Assembly (NCBI GenBank): GCA_036924085.1
Contig: JAVGWX010000013.1
Coordinates: forward strand, 52,434,404-52,498,403
Origin: Ariolimax columbianus
Taxonomy: Eukaryota; Mollusca; Gastropoda; Stylommatophora; Arionidae
Length of the DNA: 64,000 nt
Direction: 5' to 3'
The notes under the pieces are model-generated. The model ran no database searches, was not told the DNA's origin, and was given only the letters and a program-made list of their open reading frames with translations. How positions within the stretch are numbered: position 1 is the first letter of the stretch; the number at the start of each line of letters is the position of its first letter. Below are positions 45,301 to 57,300 of this stretch, one piece after another. The position numbers and the translations under genes are program-made.

Positions 45301-48300
45301 CTATACAGATACGAGGTGTGTTCAAATTAAACCGACCAAACTCCAACAAATGAACATACGCACGAAGCATGATGACGTCACTTCTGGTGTAAATAGCACA
45401 TACCAGCCGTCAAGTTTGCAAAATTTAATTATCCTCCAAATCATAGTTTCCTCAGCAGACCGTTGAAAACATAGCAGATGTGATACAGAATCCGTCCAGA
45501 GTTGATCAGCCAGCGGTGATTCAGTTTTTAACAGCTGAATGTAGTCAACCAGTTGACATTCTCTGCAGAATGCATTCAGTGCATGGTGACAAAAGTGTCT
45601 CGAAGACAACAGTGAAGAAATGGACAACGATGTTTAAAGAAGGACGTGAGTTAACGCAACAATATACGCCTGACCTGTTCTCGGAAGATCTTTCGTTAAC
45701 TCAGCGGCTACAGATCCAAGGGCTGCCCACGCTAAAGATGGATAGCAGAAATAACAAAAGCAGTGAAGCTTCCCGTGTACGAAGCACATACTAGGGCCTG
45801 GTCAAGAAACCTCTTTAAAACCTGACACTGAAAGGTACAAGCTGTACAGAAAGTGAAAAGAAGAAGAAGAAGTATAATGATGACCATCTCCCAATCCTTT
45901 AGTATAGCCATGTGACACCAGGCTGACCAGAGAACTTTCAGTAATACGTTCACATGCAGTTCCCATGTACTTGACCATTTCTAGTGTTATAATACCATCA
46001 TGTGCTTTGTCAACCTTAATTTTTCTCCAATGCTTCCTTTAGCTTCAGTGTGATGTTGTTTTCCCCTTCATTTATTGCCTCTTCTGTGTTAGAACCTGTC
46101 AGGAGCTTGGTTATCCTGCACTCAGTGTAGTTTAGAGAAATAATCTGGGAGCTCTGGGAGATAGACAAAGCGCCCTCTTTGTCTTTTACAAGTGTGCATT
46201 CTTTATCCTTCCCCATGTTTATGAACGTCCTATAGAATGACTTTTGGTTTTCTCTAGTATTCTTTTCTAGTCTTTTCCCAAAGTCCTCCCACTTTGTCAT
46301 TGGTTTTGGTTTTCTGTTGTATTCTTGGCTTCCACATAAAATTTCCATGCCTTTTTCTTTTCCTTTATTACCATTTTGATTTTTTTTGTCCACTAGGGTG
46401 TCATCTTTATATCCTTCATGGCTCTCACTGACCTAACCACATGCCGCCTTTATAGCTGCCTTGACAATGCTCTTGAAGTTTAACCAGACAGTTTCTAGAC
46501 CCTTGGCTGGTTGCTCTGTATTTCCTACTTCTGTTGCTGTACTCCCCTGATATCTGGTCCCAACTTCTGGCTCTCTTAACTTAACTTAACTTAAACTTAA
46601 CGTCTTTATACTGGTTTAGAAGACCCTGCAGAGTCTGTATACAACCAGTTACATTTACATCACCTTGCTCTAAAATCTATGCGCATCAGGTTTATTCTTA
46701 AACGCATTAACTGTCCCTGCCTCCACCACCTCCCCTGGCAATGCATTCCAAGCAGACACCACTCTCTGACTAAAAAAATATTTCCTAATATCTAACCTGG
46801 ACCTCTCTTTAATCAGCTTGTAGCTATGCCCTCGTGTTATTGTAGGTGGCTGTATTTTATAAAACTTGTTATAGTCTAATTTATCGATTCCTCTGATCAT
46901 CTTATAAACCTGTATTAAGTCACCACGAATTCTTGTAGTCTTTATTCTTGCTTGCACATTTAAAATTCTCACCGTAGCAAGCAATCGGATGCAGCAGGCC
47001 CTAACATCGTTGGAGGAGTGGGCGAACTCATGGCTGGTCAAAATAAACGAGGAAAAAACAACATGTACGAAATTCTCGTTTTCAAATAAACCCCAGAACA
47101 CCAAAATAAGTCTTAACGGCAAATATCTGCGGCCAAACGCCAATCCAAACTACTTGGGAGTCACATTTGATTGGAGCATGACATGGAAAAGTCAGATCGA
47201 GAGAAACCGAATGAGAACCAGACAAAGAATGGCAATCATGAGGAAACTTGCTGGCACAAGCTGGGGAGCAGACGAAAGAATACTAAAGAAACTGTACACT
47301 GGAAGAGTGAGACCAGTTCTCGAGTATGGCATTGCGGCATGGACAACAGCAGCAAATGCGAACTTCTATAAAATTAGCAAACTCCAAAACCAAGCCATGA
47401 GAGTTATAACAGGAGGCATGAAGTCAACGCCAATTGTAGAACTTGAAAAGATTACAAATCTGCAATCCATGACCGACAGAAGAGACTGCAGAACCCAGCA
47501 GCAAGCAGAGAAACTCAGAAGACTGACAGACCATCCAATGCATCAGAGACTAAATAGATTTGGAAATGGGAAACTAAAGCGGAGAAACTTTGCAGAAATA
47601 GCCAAAGCAAAGATGAGCGAAGACCCTATGAACACCGTAACAATACCAAAGCCCATCCCTACTGTACGCAAACCTACCTGGAAGCAGCATATCATTCCGG
47701 AGGTGGTACAAAATATACCAGGTATTTGAAACAAGAACAGCCAGACTGAAAAAGAAAGAAGAGACATAACCCTGAGGTACATAACGGAAAACTACCCAAG
47801 CATGGAATGGACCCATGCATACACCGGCGGTTCTGTAACAAATACAACACAGAACGAAGGGACAGGGGTATTCCTGAGCCTACCAAATGGTAGAAAAATA
47901 ACACTGTCAGTGGCAATTGGAAAATTCTCAAGCAATTTCAGAGCGGAGGCAGAGGCACTGAGGGCTGCAGTAGAAGCAATGCTGACAGGCGAAAGCAATG
48001 AAAGCCAGATAGTCCTGTTTACAAATTTTTATTGCCGTAGTCACAGCAATAAAAAGCCAAAAAATACTGAGCTTAATGATTTAAGAGCAGTACTCTGTCA
48101 ACTATGCCAGCAGTCCGCACCAAAAAGAGTAGTGGTACAGTGGGTTCCATCCTACTGTAACATCTAAGGCAACGAGGAGGCAGACAGACTGGCAAAAGAA
48201 GGTGCAAGACTACCACAACCAGATTCTAGTTTGACCTACGAAGAGTCCAAAAGGCTTATTAGTCCCAGATACATGGCCAAATGGGAAACAGAACATACTG

Positions 48301-51300
48301 GCTACACAAAAAATGATGCCTATTACCAGTTCAACAGAAGAGAGCAGGTCGTGGTCTTCAGACTCCGCACAGGCCACAATAAACTGAAGATAGGTGGCAC
48401 TGATGAATACACTTGTGGTACCGGGAAAATGACCGCTTAACATCTGCTGCAAAACTGCCCGACATACGAGGACCAGAGAAAGCACATGTGGCCATCACCA
48501 GTGGCAACACTAGACAAGCTCTATGGCAGTGTCGACAGCCTCAGGATGACCGCTGCTTTCTTCGAAAAAATACAGGTTGACGTTTGACAATGTACGAAGA
48601 AGAAGAAGAAAGAAGAAGCTTGCACGTCTTGTGTTTCTTACTTGATTATGGACTATGTTTTGGTGGGACCTCTTGTTCTATTTATTGTTATAAGGTTGCA
48701 GTCACTTTCTGAAATTCTGTTCACGTTGTTCTTCAGTAATTTGGGCATCAGAGTGTGACAGTTTCATGAGAAATTGCTGGTTAATGGTCTGTAGACATAT
48801 GTGACATCCACGACCATTGATACAAGCTAGGCAGCGATGCTTCATGGATGAAATCAACTTTCCAATAATGTGTTGAGAGTGTGTTGAAACAGTTGGTTCA
48901 TATACTACTTGGTTGATGGTTAGCTACTGCTGCTGATTGTGCCAAAACATCCCAGAGATGCTCAATAGGGTTGAGATCTGGTGAGTAGGCTGACCAGTAT
49001 CCTTGTGTTATGTTGCTGTTGCAGGAAGTCATTAACAACATGAACATCTCTGGGACGTCTTGGGATAACCAGCAAGAGCTAACGATTCACCAGGTAGTGA
49101 GTGACGTGAACCAATTATTTGAAAACCTTCTACAGAAACAGCAAGCGATCCCCCAGCACACTATCAGAAGGTTGATTTCATCCGAGAGGTATCGCTGCCT
49201 AGCCTGTATCAATGCCTGTGGTGATCACACGTGTTACCGATCATTAACCAGCAATTTCTAATTTTATTTATTTGTGTTCACCTTATTTGTCTAGGCGGTT
49301 TTCGTTGCACTATGTTGTTATTTTGCACTTGTCGGCCCAGTGCAACCGACTTTGGCATGCATATTACGTAAGGTTCTGCATCCTCCATCCATTTTCTAAG
49401 GGTGTCTGGGGTTGGAGAATAATAGTTTTAAAAAAACCTATACTGTACCAAGGCTTTGAGTGCATATTTTCATGGTAATCAGACTGCCATCCAGTCCCTT
49501 TTCAGTTATATAACTTGATTTTTTTTAATTGAATAGAATAAAAGTTGCATCAATAAGTCTTGTGTTGTGTTGTGTTGTCTTTGTGTTGTGTTGTGAATAA
49601 GATGAACTTACCTAATATTATTTTGTCAATGAATAAATTAAGTTGCATAATTTAAGAAGACTTTTTCCTAAACTGAAAGGAACATGTATTTACTGAGCGA
49701 ACATTTGTTGCTGTTCTTGTTGTTGAAAGCTCGGAGCTCAATTTGAAGAAAAATCTCCAAGTGCTTACATGAATATCTACTTTCTTCCTGGAAGAGAGTC
49801 TGAGGTGCCGTACCAGAACATAATGGATGCAATTGCACGTAAGAGTTATAACATTGTTGAATTAGCTTAGTCACCATAATTTGTATCATGCATGAAAAAA
49901 CACAGCCTTATTGTTTAAGCTAATCATTTGAGCCGAATCACCAAGACTCTCTGTTGGCATTTAGTGATGCAGTTATAGAAATTGTGCATCTATTTGCAGA
50001 ACAACACTTGTAATTTATCCTTTCTCTGGTTTAATTAATTAATTTAATAAAGATAGGACATCTGTTACATGAGCAAGTTTTTGTTGTTGTTGACAAATAA
50101 GCTAATTAGACATGGATACTACAAAAGTAGTGTGGAACACGTGGCCTTGGTTTACAATACCAACGTACCAGGTTAAAAAAACAGCATTCTCAGTTTGACA
50201 GACTCTCCCAGTTTTCTGTTCAGTTTATCCCGTAACCTATCAGGTCGTTGGGGCACACTTGAAGACACTCTTACAACCCATCGCCATCTCTCTCTGTCCG
50301 CTGCCGCCAGTCGTGTCTAACCGGACGAAGGTTTGACTACTCAGTGATTTCTGCCCATCTCTTCCTTGAACGTCTCCGACCTCTCTATCCTGGTCCGGAA
50401 CCATGCAGGATCGAATTTGTAATTCCGCTGGACCTCGTGACATGTCCATACCAAGCCACCATTCACCTTTTGATAGTTGTGAACAGATCATCGCAAGGCC
50501 CAATTGCGGTTTTCCAGTCTTTGTATTTCTACGTTCGTGACACGATCCTTATATGTGACATTTAAGAGTCTTCTAAAGCACCTCATTTCCATTGCATGTA
50601 TTCTGCACTGGATATCCACAGTAATGGTCCAAGTCTCACAGGCATACAAAAATACTGAGAGCACCAATGAGCGCATTAGTCTAACTTTTATGCTGAGGGT
50701 GGGCCGCCTATCCTGCATTAATGGGTTTCAAACACGTAAGTGCTGCTGTTGTCTGTGCTATTCTGGCAATTATCTCAAGCTGCGAGCCCTCGTCACTGAT
50801 CAGTGATACCAGCTACTTGAACCGAGTTCCTGACCATTTGCTTTTATCACAGATGTAAACCCTTCTGTGTTATTAGTCATCAACTTTGTTTTCTCTGCAT
50901 TTATCTCCATGCCATAGCTCTGCGCAGCTCTGTCCAATCTACTAATCAGCTATTGGAGTTCCGTTTCCGTACCTGTCAGACCATCTATACCATCTGCAAA
51001 TCATAGGTTTGTAATCATCTTGTCAGCTATTCTGACTGTACCGACATGTCCCTCCAGAGCCGCCTCCATTATTCTTTTCAAGAATACATTGAAGAGTGTT
51101 GGAGAGAGTATACAACCCTGTCTCACCCCAACAGACGTGAGGAACTATTCGCAAAGTATTCCGTCTACAGAAATTGCACTTGGCGCCTTCTCATAAAGGT
51201 TCTCAAATTACCTTCACAATATTATTATTGATCTTGTAATGTTTCATTGTTGTCCATAGTGCTGCATGCCATACTCTTTTGAATGCCCTTTTGACATCGA

Positions 51301-54300
51301 TGAAGACATGATAAATGTGTTGTTGATACTCTAAGTATTTATCATTTAATATCCGCAGATTTAATATCTGTTCAGTCGTGCTTCTTCCTGCTCGAAATCC
51401 TGCTTGCTCTTTGGCAATGATATTCTCTGTCTGTGGTTTTAATCTGTTGAGGATTATTCTTAAGAGACATTTGCTAGGATGACTAATGTGGCAAATTTGT
51501 TTATAGTTCTGAAACATCTTTAGGTTCCCTGATTTAGGCAGGGATAAAACCACAGATTTCATCTAGATGGTTGGCTACTCTCTGCCAAATTCTGTTACAG
51601 ATGCATGTCAGAGCCTCAATTATTACCTCACCTCCCACTTGTAGGAGCTCTGCTAGAATATTATCCACACCCACAGCTTTCCCCTTTTTTAGCATCTTCA
51701 CCGCTTGTTACTTCCTCTCTTGTTATCGGTTGATTCTCCTCTAACATATTCATTTTGGGGGCGATTGCATTTCCTGGGTCACCTCAACCCTCATGCTTAT
51801 ATAATTCAGAGCAGTACTCTGTCCAATGAGCCTGAATGTCTACCCAGCTGTAAATGGGTACCTAGCAAAGTTAGATGACAATTTTGAAGCAACCACATCG
51901 AAAGACAACCACAAGGAAAACGGTCATTCTAACAGACTTGAGGAGCATACTTCAAGCCATCTCAAACCCCATGCAAAACAGATGCTCACGCAAAATAAAA
52001 TATTACATCGGGTTGCCGTCTCAAAAAAAAGATTTAATCCTTCGGTGGATTCCAGGTCACTGTAGGATCCTTGAATACAAGATGACAGAGGAGCTCACAA
52101 AAGCTGGAAGTAGACTCACCATCCACAGAGCTACTATAAAGAAGCAAAGACATTCTTAAAAAAGATCCATGATGATGGAATGGAGAAACCAGTACAAAGT
52201 TTACAAGCCAGAAAATAACAGCATATGCAAACTTGGCAGAGATGGGTAGATAAAGATCTTCAGACTCAAAACAGACATTACAGCCTCAAGGTCCAGTACC
52301 ACAGAATGTGTCTTAGAGACACCATCACGTGTGATGCAGAGCATCCAAGCAAACACCAGAACATATCCTCCAGGACTTTGCCACTTATGCAGACCAATGA
52401 GAGTCAGCTTGGCACGGGAACGCGACTATGCTCGAAAATCTGTGGGGGACCAGCAAAGACCTGAAACACAGTCTCCTTTGTGAACTTCACCATGCTAGAA
52501 GCATTACATCAATTGATCAAAGAAGTAATCACAGGTTCATGAAGTCGGGTTATATGAATCATTTTCCATTTTCCACTACAAAGGATGAAAAAATGAATCA
52601 TAAATCCTATCTCAGGAATCTTTCTATCAGACGTAGGAAAAGATACCAGATTTTTTGTGAGTAGAAAGGAACCATTTCCATGCATAGTCCATGCATACTG
52701 TTTGCCATTTGTTGAAACCAAATGAGAGCCATGAGTCTGCTAAACAATGAACAACCATATTATTTTGTAAATATTTATTTTCTCTTAATTTGTATGTAGG
52801 TACACAGGCAATTTATGCTGCTCTGTATTTTGATTAAATTGTAGATTATTGTGAACATGTATTAGCAAGGGGGCTGAAGATGCAGCAATGAATGAGCTGA
52901 CAATAGCCAGCGATTCATAGCTGACTGCTTGTATCAGGGTCAGTTATCCATAACTGACCAAGACTATTTCACCTCCAAGTGGCGGCACTGAAAGCCAGAC
53001 TGCAGCTTAGTTAAGAGATAAGGGTTCGAAGAGCAAAGGGGAATCCCGTCTCAAAAATAATGTACTAAAATTGGATGTGTCAGGTCGAAAGATGCAGTTA
53101 TTGCAGCCTTGTTATAAACTACAACACAACATCACAAATGTCCTTTTCAGGACAAATGCTGAATAAGAAGTATAAGCGAGGATAATTGAAGCGTGTATGT
53201 TTATTTCTTCTTCATCGTTCGTTGTCAATCTCCTGCTACCAAGCCCTGAAAAGGGCTTTGCACGCAGCATAATGTAGTCCTGAGAATGGAATGTGTTGTG
53301 TTGTAGTTTACAGCTTGACTCTGGTATTTGTGCCTTTTGGTCCGACACAATTGATTTCAGCAGCATTTTTTAGTGCTGGGTTAGCCTTCCCTCTTCGATC
53401 CTTCTACTTAGCCAGTCTGCTCTGTTGCAGCCTGTTATCCAGGATCACCGGGTGAATGTATAGAAGGGTCTTGGCAGCTCTGATTCGCTGGCCCTGATGC
53501 TAGCAGTCGGCTATGGATCACAAACAGTTTATTTTATCATTTTGTTTTTTTCCATTAGAGTCTCAAATACAGTACCTGAGTCTTGACTTCATTCCCTTCA
53601 AGCTAATGCATCATATGTAAGTTCCTTTGTTGAGTTTGCCACATTATATTATGGGCTACAGTAAAAGTGAATACCAATGATAACTGATAAATATCAGATG
53701 TCAAAATACAGCAACATCATGTTGACCAATGGCAAAAGAGCATATAACGAATTTCCTATTGACTACATTATTTTTATTAGTTTAATTTTATTTGTTTATC
53801 TTAGATCACTATTTTTCTTAGTGCTGTATTCCTTGTCCAGTTCTTAAAATAATATTTTAATAGGTAAAAATGTCTCTTCAAATGTAAAAATGCAGTTTAA
53901 TCTTTCTTGTTTTTAACATTTTAGACTCGGGGGGAAATAACTTCCTGTGTCCATTGATGTAGAATCCAGAGTGGGCAGCAAGCCCACACACATATCTGAG
54001 ATTTGTTCTAAATTACATTTGAAATGAACCATTAGTAGCGTTTATTATATTTTTGTGTACATGTAAAGATTTTTATTCATGGTGCATCTCTCTCCTTTGA
54101 ATCATAAATTAACTTGGGGTGTCATTGCCCATGTTTACCTCATAATTGAAATCTTTTTTTTCCCCTAAAATTCTAGATAAAATGAAACTTTGTTTCTAAT
54201 AGTGAAATCCTTTGTAGCATTCACAGACAGGATGGACAGAAGGAGATCTGCCTTCTACTCGGTGGGAGTGACAACAAGATCCATGTTTACAGACAAGTTA

Positions 54301-57300
54301 GTAGCTTTCTCTGCATTGTTCCTTTGCTCAAGAATAATGTTGATTAGTGACTAGATCACTTAGCTGATATCCGTCTGATAGCATGGCACAGTTGCTGAAA
54401 TGAATTTTTGGGCTCAAGTTTCTGAAAGCTTACTTTTTTCTTTTCTCAGCTTTGTCTCATTCTTATAATCTACTTTAACAAATTCTGATACATGAGCAGT
54501 TATTAAAAGTTTATCTAGTCTGAGCAGTTATTAAAAGTTTGACTTGTTCAAGCAGTTATTAAGTTTGGCTAAGAGCAGTTATGAATAACTTACTAGTAGA
54601 GCTCTTACTTTTCATGGCATAGGTACCTAGTATGATCTCACATCTGATAGCTCAGAAGAAGATATAAATACTTTATATGAACAACTCAGAGCATGTTAAA
54701 AAATGTTGAAAGTTTTGTGAAGTGACAATCATCCAGGATAATTTCAATGCTACTGTAATGGAATGTATAAGTTTCCTTTAGTTGTTTTGTGTCTTCGTGA
54801 TTCAGAGAGTTGGTGGGGTAATTGTATCCGCAATTCTGACAATGATAATTAGCAAAGCAGAATCTAAATCTCCTCTAGTAAAGTAGTAAGTGGCATGTCC
54901 TTTGTCGAACATTGCTTCTTACAACCACAAACCCATTTAGCTGGTAAGTTTCTTGGCACGTGTGCAGTACGGTAGGCTGCCATTACTCTCCATTCGTGGA
55001 GGAGTGAAAAAAAATAATGTCTGCAGCCTCCAAATATTTTTTTCTCCTCTAAATCTACTCTACAGATAAAAATAGGTCGTCAAATACTGGAACAGGTCAA
55101 GAGCTTTTATCTTGGAAATATAATAGCAAAAAATGGAAATGGAAATCAGGAAGAGAATAGGAATAGCCAAATCTGTTTTCACCAACATGAGTCACACATT
55201 GACATCCAAGCAAGTCACTCACAAATTAAAAATTAGAAGGGTCAGGTGTTATGTATATCTGTCTTCACTGTATGGTGTAGAAACATGAACAGTGGACAAA
55301 CGATTGGAGAATAGAATTGATACTTTTCAAATGTCAATATAAAGAAGAATTGAGTGTATCTCCTGAAAGAAGAAAAGGACATCTCACATAAATATTCCCG
55401 GAAGAACTATGAAGAAGTCGAGGGTGGGGGTGTTGAGCAGTATATTTTGCCTGACCTTGACAAACATGTCTAATCAGTACATTTTGCCTGGCCAGACATT
55501 AGTCTCCTCTTCCCATATACGAGGCGTGTTCAAATGAAACTGGACCAAACTGCAACAAGTGAACATATGTACGATGCGCATGATGACGTCACTTCGGATT
55601 TAACAACGCATACCAACCGTCACGTTTGCAAAATTTAATTATCCTCTGACTCAGTTTCCTCAGCAGGCTGTTGAAACACATGGCGGGTGTGATACGGAAT
55701 CCGTTCAGAGTTGATCAGCGAGCAGTGATTCGGTTTCTAACACAGCTGAAGAATGTCGACAAGTTGACATTCATTGCAGAATGCAAGCAGTGTAGGGTGA
55801 CAAAAGTGTGTCGAAAACAACAGTGATGTTTGAAGAAGGACCTGAGTTAACAAATGATCTTCCAAGAATAAATCAGGCGAATATTATTGCGTTAACTACG
55901 TCCTTCTTTAGAGCCAGGCATAGTATAACTGCCTGCAGGACCCCGGTCAGCCTTCATCAGTACGCTCAGGATGTGAGGAAAGCTACCGCAACCTGTCACT
56001 TGACATCCTTTTTCAGGCGCACAAAAGAGTAAACTTACTCATTGTAGGCATTCATAGCTTAACCTAACTTTATTATACTGATTTAGAAGGCTCTATAGAG
56101 TCTGTATACAACCAGTTTATTCCACTCCATCGATACTAAAACTTAACCTAACTTTATTATACTGATTTAGAAGACTCTATAGAGTCTGTATACAACCAGT
56201 TTATTCCACTCCATCGATACTAAAAATAGCTAATCATCCAATCTATTTATGAATGCATTAACTGACCCTGCCTCGATCACATCCTTCACATGCTTACACA
56301 CATCTTTGAACCTCAGCTGTAGTCAGTTGACTGTTCTCTTGCCATCCACCAGCTTTCCATAGACGATACCTTTATGAATGCGACCATCTTCTATGCGACA
56401 AACATGATTAAGAAATCCTAGTCTTTGCTGCTTAAGGAGTGTACAGGATTGGGGACTTGTGTGAGAGTGCACCTCTACATTTGTCACTCTGTCCCTCCAT
56501 GTAATTCCAAGAATGAATCACAGGTGCTGTAGATGGAAGGTGTTAGGCATGTGCTCTTGTTCAGCATAGGTTGCCCAAGTCTTGCCACCATATAGGAGTG
56601 TACTGACGACACATGCATTGTAAACCGTGGTCTTGGTTTTAATTGTCAGTTTCTGGCTTTCCAAAAACATGCATTGTGAGGCTAGTAAATGTAGCAGGAA
56701 CTTTGCCAATGTGTCTGAATGTGACTGTCTATTTCTGGGTCTTGAGAGAGCTTGTCCTTGATGATGAACCACAGGTATGTGAATTGGTGCACAGCTGCCA
56801 ATTCATAATTATTGATGTTAAGAGTTGGTGTGACATCTTCTTCCGGTCCCAGCACATTTGTTTCATTGAGACTTATTGTGAGACCAAAATCTTTGCACAA
56901 ATCTGTGAGAAGCAATCTAGAGAGGCCTACCAGCTTCACATAACATTACCTGAGGTAAATAAAACATATGGTTTATGTTTAGTTAATCTTGCGGTACACA
57001 AATTATTAAAAATGTATATTTTTTTCCACCAGTCCAAGGAAGGCCTTTTTTTCTACAAAGAGCTAGATGCTGTAGACAAATATTTTCCAGAATTTGCCAA
57101 CATTGATGGATGGTAAATTATGTCTTGATTTTGGGGGGTTTTAAATCATTAGTTTATTTTCAAATACCACAGGTGAAGTTTTCTTCAATAGGAGAGTTGT
57201 GTAAGACAATGCTGCCTTGCAATTGTCCATTTAAAAAATAATTTTCCTGGAAAAAGTAGTAGAAGTTGCTTAAGTGTATTCATAAGGAAACACTAATTTC

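Noticed and set aside
56643..57032. Upstream extension of the KPTN exon 6 reading frame
   Set aside because: The frame crosses a minus-strand RTE relic and a T-rich acceptor ending at 57032. Only 57033-57112 aligns with kaptin.
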